The notes under the pieces are model-generated. The model saw only the letters and a list, made by a program, of their open reading frames with translations, was not told the origin of the DNA and made no database searches. Position numbers and translations under genes: made by a program. 64,000 nt of DNA from Alkalimonas cellulosilytica (GTDB lineage: Bacteria; Pseudomonadota; Gammaproteobacteria; Enterobacterales; Alteromonadaceae), in the NCBI RefSeq assembly GCF_036325985.1, contig NZ_JAUHLI010000008.1, positions 62,001-126,000 on the forward strand, read 5' to 3'. Every line of letters starts with the position of its first letter. Position 1 is the first letter of the stretch. Below, in pieces: positions 7,697 to 16,556 of this stretch.

Positions 7697-8677
7697 GGCT
7701 TCTGGCTGTTCTGCAGGCATTTTACTAGCCAGCGTGACACGATTGCGACCATTCGCTTTCGAAAAGTACAAGGCTTTGTCAGCTTGTTCAATCCACTGTC
7801 GGTGGTTTTCCATCGCTTTGGCAGACTGAGCAATGCCGATACTGACCGAGCATTGAATGCTCAATTCATGGTGTCGTATGGCCGTTTTCTCCACCGATTT
7901 TCGCAGTCGCTCGGCAAAGTAAACCGCCTGTTCTTCAGGGGTATCAACCAGAAGCACAGCAAACTCTTCGCCACCATAGCGCCCGGCAATATCGGTTTCG
8001 CGCAGGTTCTTTTTCACCAACTTGGCAATTTCCCGAATCACCTCATCACCGGCAGCATGGCCATAGTCATCATTCACCCGTTTAAAGTGATCGATATCGA
8101 TCATCAGTAAACTACTGACATGTTGATGACGTTGAATGCGCTTGTATTCCTGCACCAGGGTATTTTCCCAACTACCGCGATTATGCAGCTGGGTTAAAAA
8201 GTCCGTTTTCGACAGCTGATGCAACCGATGATTCATTGACTCCAATTCCAGCCTGCTAACCGCTACATCGGTGACATCGTAAATAATAAGACACAGATTA
8301 GTCACTTCACCGCGGCTATTGGTAAGCGGAAAGATAGTACTGTTTTGGTACATAAACTCGGCGGAGCCGGTGATAGGCCGGTAATTGCGGAATTTGAAAA
8401 TATAGGGGCGCTGCTCCCAGATGGTAAAGGCACGATTTTTCAGCAACAACACTGGATCGCATTTACGACGCAGCCAGTCTTCGTCTATTTCCGGAAACAG
8501 ATCGAACAGATAACGATCGCGTACCTGGCGGGGGCTCAAGCCGCTATGGCTTTCCATAAAGCCATTCCACACCTGGATACGATAATCACAATTCAGCACC
8601 ACTAAGCCGACATCCACCGTCTGAAACATATCCATCAGCCAGTGGATCTCAGAAACTTCAACCTGTGCATCTGACAT
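7691..8677 (-). CDS. PAS-GGDEF diguanylate cyclase
   Basis: A 328-residue protein. Residues about 10-140 form a PAS-type sensor domain ('DVGLVVLNCDYRIQVWNGF' is its start). Residues about 155-320 form a GGDEF domain with an intact GGEEF active site at 235-239 and an upstream RxxD (RETD, 226-229), the product-inhibition site. It should make cyclic di-GMP from two GTP and be limited by its product. There is no signal peptide or membrane segment, so it is cytoplasmic. It starts 2 bp after the stop of the receiver-CheC gene, so the two are co-translated and probably act in one pathway. The PAS ligand is unknown. Confidence 0.9.
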   Translation of the reverse strand: MSDAQVEVSEIHWLMDMFQTVDVGLVVLNCDYRIQVWNGFMESHSGLSPRQVRDRYLFDLFPEIDEDWLRRKCDPVLLLKNRAFTIWEQRPYIFKFRNYRPITGSAEFMYQNSTIFPLTNSRGEVTNLCLIIYDVTDVAVSRLELESMNHRLHQLSKTDFLTQLHNRGSWENTLVQEYKRIQRHQHVSSLLMIDIDHFKRVNDDYGHAAGDEVIREIAKLVKKNLRETDIAGRYGGEEFAVLLVDTPEEQAVYFAERLRKSVEKTAIRHHELSIQCSVSIGIAQSAKAMENHRQWIEQADKALYFSKANGRNRVTLASKMPAEQPEAL

Positions 8678-8679
8678 AA

Positions 8680-9696
8680 CTAATCTTCCAGTAAGAACGC
8701 GACTTTGTGTTTCAATGTTTTCAGGCTATCTTCAGTAAACAGCAGCAACAAATCACACATGATGTTGTAATTTTCAATGCCATAGCTAATTTCAATTGCC
8801 AGGGTTTTGCGCCAGCGGCCCGAGTTGGCTTTAATCAGCTCACTGACTGCAGCATGCTGACCAAGCACCACCGGATGGCCCTGACTAAAGCTCATATCCA
8901 GTTGTTCTGCCAACCCCTTTAGGACTGAACCGATCAAGATATTGGCAATATCCATCAACAACTCTAACTCGACCTGATGGGTCAGTTTGCCGTGATAATT
9001 CATCAGGCGGGCGATGTCTTTAAAACTAGAGTCGGTTAAAATTAGCAGTGCCTCACCAGAAACACCACCCCCGATAAAGCCCTGACAAACGGCTGAGGTA
9101 CTGCTTTCTTCTTCAACCGAAGCCAGCGCCATATGCAGCTCACTCACTTCAATTAAATTGACATTCGGGATAGGAAGTTTAACGAAGACATTGAGTAAAC
9201 GAGCCAACAAGTCTCCGGCCTGACCCATGGCCACGTTAGTAAGCTCCTGAAACACGTCTCTGAGCTCAGCATCAACCTCCACTGTTTGCTGCAGAGGTTG
9301 AACAGACACTTTAGCCTCCGGCATCGACTTACGCTCTGAGGCCACCGTATCCAACAAGGGGGCTATTTTGTTGGCATCGACCGGCTTTTTAACGAAATCG
9401 GCAGCTCCCAGCTGCATCACCCGCTCATAAGCTTCAGGTTGCACATCGCCGGAGACCACAATCACCCGAATCGTCGAGTGCATTTCTTTTAAAGCAGACA
9501 GCACCTGATAACCATCCAGCACAGGCATATTCAGATCCAGAAACAGCAGATCAATCGAGTTGGACTTAATGACTTGCAGAGCTTCAGCCCCATGAGCGGC
9601 AAAATGGATAGCACTCTGCCAGCTATCAGGCAAACAACGTGCCATTTGCTTTCTGGCCAAATTAGAGTCATCGCAAATTAGCACGGCAGGGATCAT
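8680..9696 (-). CDS. Response regulator with CheC-like phosphatase domain
   Basis: A 338-residue protein. Residues 1-120 are a CheY-like receiver with Asp9-Asp10, phosphoacceptor Asp54 in 'LFLDLNMP', Ser82 and Lys104. Residues about 140-335 resemble the CheC/CheX/FliY phosphatase family. An 'ELTNVAMGQAG' segment carries the E-x2-N pair. A second half-site reads 'LLMDIANILIG', with Asp where the first has Glu. Such fusions are thought to dephosphorylate CheY-like proteins or their own receiver. The gene is the first of a two-gene operon with the PAS-GGDEF cyclase, which suggests phospho-signalling feeding into cyclic di-GMP. The partner kinase is not in the window. Confidence 0.85.
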   Translation of the reverse strand: MIPAVLICDDSNLARKQMARCLPDSWQSAIHFAAHGAEALQVIKSNSIDLLFLDLNMPVLDGYQVLSALKEMHSTIRVIVVSGDVQPEAYERVMQLGAADFVKKPVDANKIAPLLDTVASERKSMPEAKVSVQPLQQTVEVDAELRDVFQELTNVAMGQAGDLLARLLNVFVKLPIPNVNLIEVSELHMALASVEEESSTSAVCQGFIGGGVSGEALLILTDSSFKDIARLMNYHGKLTHQVELELLMDIANILIGSVLKGLAEQLDMSFSQGHPVVLGQHAAVSELIKANSGRWRKTLAIEISYGIENYNIMCDLLLLFTEDSLKTLKHKVAFLLED

Positions 9697-9813
9697 AGGC
9701 TCTTCATTTTTATTTGTGTTTGATTATAGTTTATACGCTCATTCTACAAATAGCCATCATCTAAACCCAGGGTTCTGTGTTAGGCTAGCTCTTTGCTTAA
9801 GGAGGTCCCTTTC

Positions 9814-10425
9814 ATGAAAACAAGCTTATTGAACGTCTGTATCCTGCTCAGCGGTTTTGTGCTGAGTCATACAGCACAAGGCATTGATCTGACAGAACAG
9901 TTGCCCAGTCGGTTGAGTGATATCCGGGCCGGACAACAGCAGGTTGTTCTATTGGGTCATCCGGTCGAGGTGGGCCAAAAAGCTCCCGCATTTCGGGTAG
10001 TCAATCAACAATTTCAGGCCGTATCACTGCAGGACTTTGCCGGCAAACCGGTGCTGATTAGTGTGGTACCAAGCATTGATACCGGCACCTGCTCGCTGCA
10101 AACCAAACGCTTTAACGATGAAGTAGCCGGGCTTCCAGCCGATGTGGTGCTGTTGACCATCAGTACCGATTTGCCGTTTGCCCAAAGACGTTTTTGTGAA
10201 CAGGAAGCGGTGGACCAATTGCAGGTATTATCCGATGCTGTCTGGCGTGATTTTGGCAGCAATTATGGCTTACTGATTAAAGATATGGGCTTATTGGCCA
10301 GAACGGTACTGTTATTTGATAGTGATGGGGTGATCCGCTATATCCAGCAAGTGAAATCGCTGACAAACGAGCCGGATTATCAGCAGGTACTGGATGCGCT
10401 GGCCAAAATGTTGGCGAACACTTAG
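9814..10425 (+). CDS. tpx: Thiol peroxidase with N-terminal signal peptide
   Basis: A 203-residue protein of the Tpx family, atypical 2-Cys peroxiredoxins that reduce hydroperoxides. The peroxidatic cysteine is Cys93 in 'SIDTGTCSLQTKRFN' and the resolving cysteine Cys128 in 'RRFCEQEA'. The first 23 residues ('MKTSLLNVCILLSGFVLSHTAQG') look like a Sec signal peptide, whereas the common cytoplasmic Tpx of about 165 residues lacks one. This predicts a periplasmic form. The ATG at 9814 follows AAGGAGG by about 9 nt; an in-frame TTG further upstream is less likely. A bidirectional terminator follows. There may be a second, cytoplasmic Tpx elsewhere in the genome. Confidence 0.85.
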   Translation: MKTSLLNVCILLSGFVLSHTAQGIDLTEQLPSRLSDIRAGQQQVVLLGHPVEVGQKAPAFRVVNQQFQAVSLQDFAGKPVLISVVPSIDTGTCSLQTKRFNDEVAGLPADVVLLTISTDLPFAQRRFCEQEAVDQLQVLSDAVWRDFGSNYGLLIKDMGLLARTVLLFDSDGVIRYIQQVKSLTNEPDYQQVLDALAKMLANT

Positions 10426-10454
10426 CCAGTAAAGAAACGACAAGCTACTCAGCA

Positions 10455-10482
10455 AAAAGCGATGCACTGGCATCGCTTTTTT
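10455..10482. terminator. Bidirectional terminator between tpx and adk
   Basis: An 11-bp stem pairs 10455-10465 with 10470-10480 around the loop ACTG. The stem core is GCGATGC/GCATCGC. A run of A precedes it and a run of T follows it, so it can stop transcription from both convergent genes. Confidence 0.85.
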
Positions 10483-10512
10483 GTATCACCGGCTCGCTTG
10501 TAGATGCAGGCG

Positions 10513-11157
10513 CTATGCCAGCAAGGTCGTGAGCTGCGCGGCAATGGCATCCACTTTCTGAGTACCATCCAGGTGATGGTAGTGGGTTTTACCGGCACCA
10601 GCTGCAGCACGGTAAAAATCTACCAACGGTTTGGTTTGATCGTGGTAAATTGCTAACCGCTTACGAACGGTTTCTTCGGTATCATCGGCTCGAATCACCA
10701 GATCTTCTCCGGTCTGATCATCCTTGCCTTCTGCTTTAGGCGGGTTGTACACAACATGATAAACCCGGCCAGATGCCGGATGAACCCGGCGACCGGCCAT
10801 ACGCTCGACAATCACATCATCCGGTACATCAAATTCAATCACATGATCAATGGCGATACCCTGAGCATCCATAGCTTCTGCCTGTGGAATGGTACGCGGG
10901 AAACCATCGAGTAAAAAGCCCTTGGCACAATCCGGCTCTGCAATACGCTCTTTCACCAAACCGATAATGATGTCATCCGACACCAACTGGCCAGCATCCA
11001 TCACTTGCTTGGCTGCCAGACCTAACTCGGTGCCTGCTTTGATGGCGGCTCGCAGCATGTCGCCCGTAGAAATTTGCGGGATGCCAAACTTGTTCATCAG
11101 AAACTGAGCCTGAGTCCCCTTACCGGCACCTGGGGCACCCAACAAAATAATCCGCAT
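10513..11157 (-). CDS. adk: Adenylate kinase
   Basis: A 214-residue enzyme, the same length as E. coli Adk. It catalyses ATP + AMP = 2 ADP in the cytoplasm. The P-loop 'GAPGAGKGTQ' is at residues 7-16, 'GFPRT' marks the AMP/ATP region near residue 85, and the LID spans about 120-160. The LID has no cysteines and so is the non-zinc type usual in enteric and related bacteria. The gene ends the conserved apt-dnaX-ybaB-recR-htpG-adk neighbourhood, here interrupted by a chemoreceptor gene between htpG and adk. A terminator separates it from the chemoreceptor, so it should have its own promoter in the 150 bp upstream. Confidence 0.97.
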   Translation of the reverse strand: MRIILLGAPGAGKGTQAQFLMNKFGIPQISTGDMLRAAIKAGTELGLAAKQVMDAGQLVSDDIIIGLVKERIAEPDCAKGFLLDGFPRTIPQAEAMDAQGIAIDHVIEFDVPDDVIVERMAGRRVHPASGRVYHVVYNPPKAEGKDDQTGEDLVIRADDTEETVRKRLAIYHDQTKPLVDFYRAAAGAGKTHYHHLDGTQKVDAIAAQLTTLLA

Positions 11158-11311
11158 ACAACACCCTCATGTGTTCTAAATTTTTCAAATATGGACGGTC
11201 TGGATCTTTACACAATGATGGCATTGAAACAAGAATTTTGTCCTGTGACTGGCAGTTACTCTGCTGCGACTGTCTTTTAGTCGAAGTGCTGCAAGCAGCA
11301 TTGATGCTGAT

Positions 11312-11347
11312 AAAAAAGAGCCTGCACATCAGCAAGGCTCTTTTTTT
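11312..11347 (-). terminator. Terminator after the chemoreceptor gene
   Basis: A 12-bp stem pairs 11312-11323 with 11335-11346 (core AGAGCCT/AGGCTCT) around an 11-nt loop. A-run and T-run arms flank it, so it works on the minus strand for the chemoreceptor gene and could work on the plus strand too. Confidence 0.8.
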
Positions 11348-11388
11348 AACGGCAATTACCACTTTGGTCGAATAAAACAACCACAAGG

Positions 11389-13320
11389 TCAGACTTTAAA
11401 ACGGCGTACAATACGTTGCATTTCCTCGGCCAGCTTCGACAGATTTTCACTGGCGATGACTGATTGCTGCATATTTTCTGAGGTCTGGTAAGAAATATCA
11501 CTGATCTTGTGAATGTTTTTATTAATATCACGCGATACTGTGGTTTGCTCTTCGGTCGCACTGGCAATTTGCTGGGCAGTCTGATTAATCAGCTCAATGG
11601 CACTGCTTACCTGCTCCAGTGCATCACCGGCTTGCTGTGCCCGCTCGGATGTTTGACTGGTTGCATTGGCGCTTTGCTCAGATGCATTCACTGCTTTATC
11701 AGCCCCTTGCTGCAAGCGCTCAATCATTCCCTGAATTTCCAGCGTAGAGTCCTTGGTTCGGCTGGCCAGGCTTCGAACCTCATCGGCTACCACAGCAAAA
11801 CCACGGCCAGACTCACCGGCCCGGGCCGCTTCAATGGCGGCATTCAGCGCCAACAAGTTGGTTTGTTCAGCGATGCTTTCAATCACCTGCAAAATATTGC
11901 CAATACTGTCACTGTTGGCTTTCAGTGAATGGATAATACTGACGGCTTCCTGCATATTGCCGCTCAGCGCATTGAGATCAGCTATGGTAGCCTGCACTAC
12001 CTGACGCCCACCGACAGCAGCCTGATTCGCTGTTTGAGCTGCATCTGCAGCTTCCTGAGTATTGCGGGCCACTTCCTCCAGGGTCGTGGTCATCTCATTC
12101 ATCGCGGTTGCGGAGTTATTGATTTCCTGATGCTGCTGTTCGATACCACCGTTGGTCTCATCGTTGATTTGTGCCAACTCAGTCGATGAAGATGCCACTT
12201 GCTCGGCATATTGACTGACTTCGGTCAGCATACTGCGCAAGTTTTGCTGCATCTGAGCAATATCAGCCAACAAGCTACTGCTATCATCACTTTTTAGCTG
12301 AATTGTCTGAGTCAGATCCCCTGCAGCAACTGCTTTTACCATGCTGGCAGTATACTCAGGCTCACCTCCCAACAAGCGGGTCACGGTACGAACGACCAGC
12401 AAAGTGATAAATGATGCCACTACCAAGACCACAATAGAGATCAGCAGAATTTGCCACAAGGCTGTTCTTATCGAAGCCATAGCAGCATGCTGATTGGCTT
12501 CCAGCACCAGACCCCAACCAAGCATCGGAATATAGTTGTAACTTCCCATCACCTGCTGCCCACGGGCATCCTGATAAATACCACTGCCGCTGCGCTGAGC
12601 AGCTATGGCTCGGGCAGGCTCAGTATCAAGGGCTCGGCTGGGGTCCGGAATCGCAGCCGAAGGCGTGATCCCCATACCCTGGCGATCCAAGACAAAAATT
12701 TCGGTGAAGTCTGTTCTTGGTAAAGCGGCAACTTGCTGATGAATAGTATTGAGTTGCACGGCGCCACGCATCACGCCAATAATCTGGTTGTTCTGACGAA
12801 TAGGAATAGCGATGGTGCTAACTGTGTTGCCTGTTGCTCTGGAGACCACTGGCTCGGAAAAAACATCCTCACCTGCAATCGCGCTGCGAAACCAGGCCCG
12901 ATCTGCCACCATAAAGGCCTCGGCTTCACTATCGGGTAACACTCTGGCCCGGCCATTTTCGTAACTTACACCGACCAGCCCCCGGCCATCCGGCATCACC
13001 ACAAAAATGGTATCCCAGGTACCTTGCAATTGCGCCAAATCTCGCAGCAAGCCCTGAAGTACCGGCTTATTCAGCTGCCTGGCAGGTTCAACTGTGGCCA
13101 GATAACGCATATCATCTTGTCGCATGGTTAGCCAGCGCGTCATGGCTTCCGTGCCATTTGTAGCGTTAGCCTGCAATGACTCCATAATGGTTTCAACGCG
13201 AGAGCTGTGATATTGCGCATAGAAAAAGCTACTGATCAGCACGATAGTGACAAACAACATCGAGACCATCACCAAGGTCAGTCGCAGGCCAAAGGCCAGA
13301 TTGCTCCACCAGTTTTTCAT
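11389..13320 (-). CDS. Methyl-accepting chemotaxis protein, dCache type
   Basis: A 643-residue transmembrane chemoreceptor. It has TM1 at about 11-34, a periplasmic double-Cache domain at about 40-280, TM2 at about 289-311, a HAMP domain to about 365, and a cytoplasmic signalling coiled coil. The conserved hairpin tip 'ESIAEQTNLLALNAAIEAAR' is at residues 481-500. The periplasmic domain has R-x-W-F near residue 141, part of the amino-acid-binding signature of dCache receptors, but the downstream Tyr/Asp partners are not clear, so the ligand is uncertain. There is no C-terminal CheR/CheB pentapeptide: it ends 'VRRFKV'. It sits alone between terminators, inserted in the otherwise conserved htpG-adk order. 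Confidence 0.93.
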   Translation of the reverse strand: MKNWWSNLAFGLRLTLVMVSMLFVTIVLISSFFYAQYHSSRVETIMESLQANATNGTEAMTRWLTMRQDDMRYLATVEPARQLNKPVLQGLLRDLAQLQGTWDTIFVVMPDGRGLVGVSYENGRARVLPDSEAEAFMVADRAWFRSAIAGEDVFSEPVVSRATGNTVSTIAIPIRQNNQIIGVMRGAVQLNTIHQQVAALPRTDFTEIFVLDRQGMGITPSAAIPDPSRALDTEPARAIAAQRSGSGIYQDARGQQVMGSYNYIPMLGWGLVLEANQHAAMASIRTALWQILLISIVVLVVASFITLLVVRTVTRLLGGEPEYTASMVKAVAAGDLTQTIQLKSDDSSSLLADIAQMQQNLRSMLTEVSQYAEQVASSSTELAQINDETNGGIEQQHQEINNSATAMNEMTTTLEEVARNTQEAADAAQTANQAAVGGRQVVQATIADLNALSGNMQEAVSIIHSLKANSDSIGNILQVIESIAEQTNLLALNAAIEAARAGESGRGFAVVADEVRSLASRTKDSTLEIQGMIERLQQGADKAVNASEQSANATSQTSERAQQAGDALEQVSSAIELINQTAQQIASATEEQTTVSRDINKNIHKISDISYQTSENMQQSVIASENLSKLAEEMQRIVRRFKV

Positions 13321-13413
13321 GGTTTATCCTCTGTATTTTTCCCTGTACCCAGCTGATTATAGTCAAGCTGACTACAACTACAAACTAATAACAGTTTATA
13401 GTTAAGTTTCTGT

Positions 13414-13460
13414 CAGGTATAAAAAAACGCGAGCTGCTAGCTCGCGTTTTTTTATACCTG
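13414..13460 (-). terminator. Long perfect terminator after htpG
   Basis: A perfect 22-bp inverted repeat (13414-13435 with 13439-13460) with only 3 nt between the arms. The core is ACGCGAGCT/AGCTCGCGT next to seven A and seven T. It lies directly after the htpG stop and should be a very strong terminator, usable in either direction. Confidence 0.9.
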
Positions 13461-13471
13461 ATGGCACAGTA

Positions 13472-15394
13472 TTAGCGTGTCAGAGATAGCAACAACTTAT
13501 TCAAACGGCCGACAAAGGTAGCCGGGTTCTTTAAGCTACCGCGTTCAGCCAGTAAGGCCTGCTCCAGCAACACTTCCGCCCACTCCGTAAAGCGGCTTTC
13601 ATCCTGCTCATCAGCAATATGTTTCACCAGCTCGTGCTCAGGGTTGATTTCAAAAATCGGTTTCACATCCGGCACTTTCTGGCCAACCGACTCCATCAGT
13701 TTCATCATCTGAGTGCTCATATCAAACTCATCGGTCACCACACAGGCCGGGCTGTCGGTCAGACGATGGCTGACTTTAACGTCTTTCACCTGTTCGCCCA
13801 GTGCCGTTTTGAAGCGCTCGACAGTGCTGGCAAAAGCTTCTTCGGTTTGCTTTTGCGACTCTTTGTCGGCTTCATCATCCAGTTTCGATAAATCCAGCCC
13901 ACCTTTGGCGATAGAGCGGAATTTCTTTTGCTCAAACTCGGTCAGATGCTGCATCAACCACTCATCGATCCGATCCGACAGTAGCAGTACTTCAATGCCT
14001 TTTTTGCGGAACACTTCCAGATGCGGGCTGTGTTTGGCCGCGGCAAAGTTATCCGCCACCAGGTAGTAGATTTCTTCCTGGCCTTCTTTCATCCGGCCAA
14101 TGTAATCGCTTAAAGCAACCGTTTGCGCAGCATCGTCATTGTGGGTGGAAGCAAAACGCAACAAGGCGGCAATTTTTTCTTTGTTGGCAAAGTCTTCCGC
14201 CGGCCCTTCTTTTAACACCTGGCCAAACTCAGTCCAGAATTGCTGGTATTGATCGCTGTCTTTGGCCAGCTTTTCCAGCATCTTCAGTGCCCGGCTGGTG
14301 CAGCCTTTGCGCAGTGCCTGGGTCGCTTTGGTATCCTGCAGAATTTCGCGCGAAACGTTCAACGGCAAATCGCTGGAGTCGAGCAGACCTTTGAAGAAAC
14401 GCAGGTAGCTCGGCATAAACTCTTCGGCATCGTCCATAATAAAGACGCGCTGAACATACAGCTTTAAACCATGACGAGCTTCGCGGTTCCATAGATCAAA
14501 AGGTGCTTTTTTCGGGATATACAACAAGCTGGTGTAGTTGTTGCTGCCTTCCACCTTGTTGTGGCTCCAGCTGAGTGGCTCAGTCCAGTCATGGGAAATA
14601 TGTTTATAAAACTCCTGGTACTCTTCGTCGCTGATGTCCGACTTATCGCGGGTCCAAAGCGCTGTGGCTTTGTTAATCGCCTGCCACTGTCCCGGTACCG
14701 CCGGAATGGTGTCTTCGTCGGTTTCGCCTTTTTGCTCTGGCTGCTCATCCTGCCACATCTCAACCGGAATGCTAATGTGATCAGAATATTTGGTAATGAT
14801 GGACTGCACCCGATATTTTTCCAGAAACTCATCTTCACCATCACGCAGATGCAAAATAATATCAGTACCACGCCCTTCTTTTTTGCAAGGAGCCAGGCTG
14901 TACTCGCCTTCACCGGCCGACTCCCACTCTATCGCTTGATCTGCCGCTGCACCTGCTTTTAAAGTCCGCACAGTGACTTTATCGGCTACGATAAAGGCGG
15001 AATAAAAACCAACGCCAAACTGGCCAATCAGCGAAGCATCTTTGCTTTGATCGCCGGATAGTTGCGAGAAAAACTCCTTAGTACCCGACTTGGCAATAGT
15101 CCCCAGATTATCCTTTACTTCCTGCTCGGTCATACCGATGCCGTTATCGCTGATGGTGAGCGTTTTCGCATCCTTATCCATGCTGATCCGAACCCGCAGT
15201 TCGCCATCATCACCATACAAGCCAGGCTCAGATAAGGCCAGGAAACGCAGCTTATCGGCGGCATCGGAGGCGTTGGATACCAGCTCACGCAGGAAAATTT
15301 CTTTATTGGAATACAGCGAGTGGATCATCAGGTGAAGTAACTGCTTTACCTCAGCCTGAAAGCCATGCGTTTGCTTTTGTGCGGTCTCTGCCAT
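13472..15394 (-). CDS. htpG: Molecular chaperone HtpG (Hsp90)
   Basis: A 640-residue bacterial Hsp90, an ATP-dependent cytoplasmic chaperone dimer. Visible motifs are the N-terminal GHKL ATPase with 'ELVSNASDAADKLR', 'DNGIGMT' and 'GQFGVGFYSAFIVAD', then middle and C-terminal domains of normal length. The ATG at 15394 has AGAGGA about 10 nt upstream and gives the family-typical 'MAETA' start. An upstream in-frame extension of 16 residues is unlikely. It follows recR after a gap of about 140 bp and probably has its own stress-responsive promoter, which I could not assign. Confidence 0.96.
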   Translation of the reverse strand: MAETAQKQTHGFQAEVKQLLHLMIHSLYSNKEIFLRELVSNASDAADKLRFLALSEPGLYGDDGELRVRISMDKDAKTLTISDNGIGMTEQEVKDNLGTIAKSGTKEFFSQLSGDQSKDASLIGQFGVGFYSAFIVADKVTVRTLKAGAAADQAIEWESAGEGEYSLAPCKKEGRGTDIILHLRDGEDEFLEKYRVQSIITKYSDHISIPVEMWQDEQPEQKGETDEDTIPAVPGQWQAINKATALWTRDKSDISDEEYQEFYKHISHDWTEPLSWSHNKVEGSNNYTSLLYIPKKAPFDLWNREARHGLKLYVQRVFIMDDAEEFMPSYLRFFKGLLDSSDLPLNVSREILQDTKATQALRKGCTSRALKMLEKLAKDSDQYQQFWTEFGQVLKEGPAEDFANKEKIAALLRFASTHNDDAAQTVALSDYIGRMKEGQEEIYYLVADNFAAAKHSPHLEVFRKKGIEVLLLSDRIDEWLMQHLTEFEQKKFRSIAKGGLDLSKLDDEADKESQKQTEEAFASTVERFKTALGEQVKDVKVSHRLTDSPACVVTDEFDMSTQMMKLMESVGQKVPDVKPIFEINPEHELVKHIADEQDESRFTEWAEVLLEQALLAERGSLKNPATFVGRLNKLLLSLTR

Positions 15395-15535
15395 AGCAAC
15401 AAAATCCTCTTTCAATGGTGTAATAAACAAATGTTGCTTCAAGCCAGCTCAACGTCTGCAGGTTTGAAGCAACCGCCGGACCAGCCGGCGTTAGGATGCT
15501 GACTATATGGGGAGGAAAGCAGAGAGTTTCAAGGT

Positions 15536-16138
15536 TTAAAAACGTTTTCGGCCACTAAAGGCATGAGACAAAGTTGAGCCGTCCAGATATTCCAGCTCAC
15601 CACCAACCGGCACGCCCTGCGCCAGGCGGGAGACGCTGATCTGCTGCCGATGACACATTTCGGCTATATAATAAGCAGTGGCCTCACCCTCCATCGTAGG
15701 GTTGGTGGCAAGAATCACCTCTTCGACATTCCCTTGCGCCAACTGCTGCTCCAGCCGATCTAAGCCCAGTTCCACCGGGCCTATGCCATCCAGCGGTGAC
15801 AGTTGTCCCATCAAAACGAAGTAGCGGCCATCAAACTGGCCGGTTTGCTCGATCGCTTGTAAGTCTGCCGAAGAGCCAACCACACAAAGCAGAGAGGATT
15901 GACTGCGCGACGGATCACTGCAAATAGCACAGAGTTCCTGCTCGGAAAAAGTACGGCAACGTTGACATTGGCCAATATGCTCCATTGCATTTAGCAAAGC
16001 TGAGCCAAGCTTACGGCCACCTTCCCGGTTACGCTCCAACAATTGAAATGCCATGCGCTGAGCGGTTTTCGGCCCGACACCAGGCAGAGCTTTTAATGCA
16101 TCAATCAGTTGCTGCAGCAAAGGCGTATTGGCAGTCAT
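15536..16138 (-). CDS. recR: Recombination protein RecR
   Basis: A 200-residue RecR, which works with RecF and RecO to load RecA at single-strand gaps. It shows the helix-hairpin-helix 'LIDALKALPGVGPKTAQRMAFQLL' at the N-terminus, a four-cysteine zinc finger ('CQRC' and 'CAIC' near residues 57-72), and a Toprim domain from about residue 80 with 'GRYFVLMGQLSPLDGIGP'. It starts 14 bp after ybaB and is co-transcribed with ybaB and dnaX, the arrangement seen across gammaproteobacteria. Confidence 0.96.
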   Translation of the reverse strand: MTANTPLLQQLIDALKALPGVGPKTAQRMAFQLLERNREGGRKLGSALLNAMEHIGQCQRCRTFSEQELCAICSDPSRSQSSLLCVVGSSADLQAIEQTGQFDGRYFVLMGQLSPLDGIGPVELGLDRLEQQLAQGNVEEVILATNPTMEGEATAYYIAEMCHRQQISVSRLAQGVPVGGELEYLDGSTLSHAFSGRKRF

Positions 16139-16152
16139 ACAAGTCGCCTGGT

Positions 16153-16479
16153 TTAAAATGGCATCTTAAAACCAGGAGGCAGCTGCATACCGCCAGCAAC
16201 CTGCGCCATCATTTCGCGGTTGGTATCCTCAACCCGGCGTACGGCATCATTGATTGCTGCTGCCACCAAATCTTCCAGCATTTCTTTGTCATCGGCCATC
16301 AGGCTGTCATCCAGATGCACACGCTTCACCTGGTGCGACCCTGTCATGGTGACTTTCACCATGCCAGCGCCCGACTCGCCAGTCACTTCCATATTGGCGA
16401 TTTCCTGCTGCACCTTTTGCATTTTTTCCTGCATGGCTTGCGCCTGCTTCATCATGTTACCCATACCACCTTTAAACAT
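16153..16479 (-). CDS. YbaB/EbfC family nucleoid-associated protein
   Basis: A 108-residue protein of the YbaB/EbfC family, small dimeric DNA-binding proteins. It begins with a Met/Gln-rich helix ('GNMMKQAQAMQEKMQKVQ'). The family's 'VTGESGAGMVKVTMTG' strand region follows, then 'LEDLVAAAINDA' in a C-terminal helix. An AAAGGAG ribosome site precedes the ATG. The location between dnaX and recR is the classical one and supports the name. The function is proposed to be nucleoid organisation or regulation and is not settled. Confidence 0.95.
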   Translation of the reverse strand: MFKGGMGNMMKQAQAMQEKMQKVQQEIANMEVTGESGAGMVKVTMTGSHQVKRVHLDDSLMADDKEMLEDLVAAAINDAVRRVEDTNREMMAQVAGGMQLPPGFKMPF

Positions 16480-16556
16480 GGTTTATCTCCTTTGATCTAT
16501 TCTGAACACCCGCAAGCGCCCTACTCTTAATGGCCGCCAGCATACACAAAATGAAT

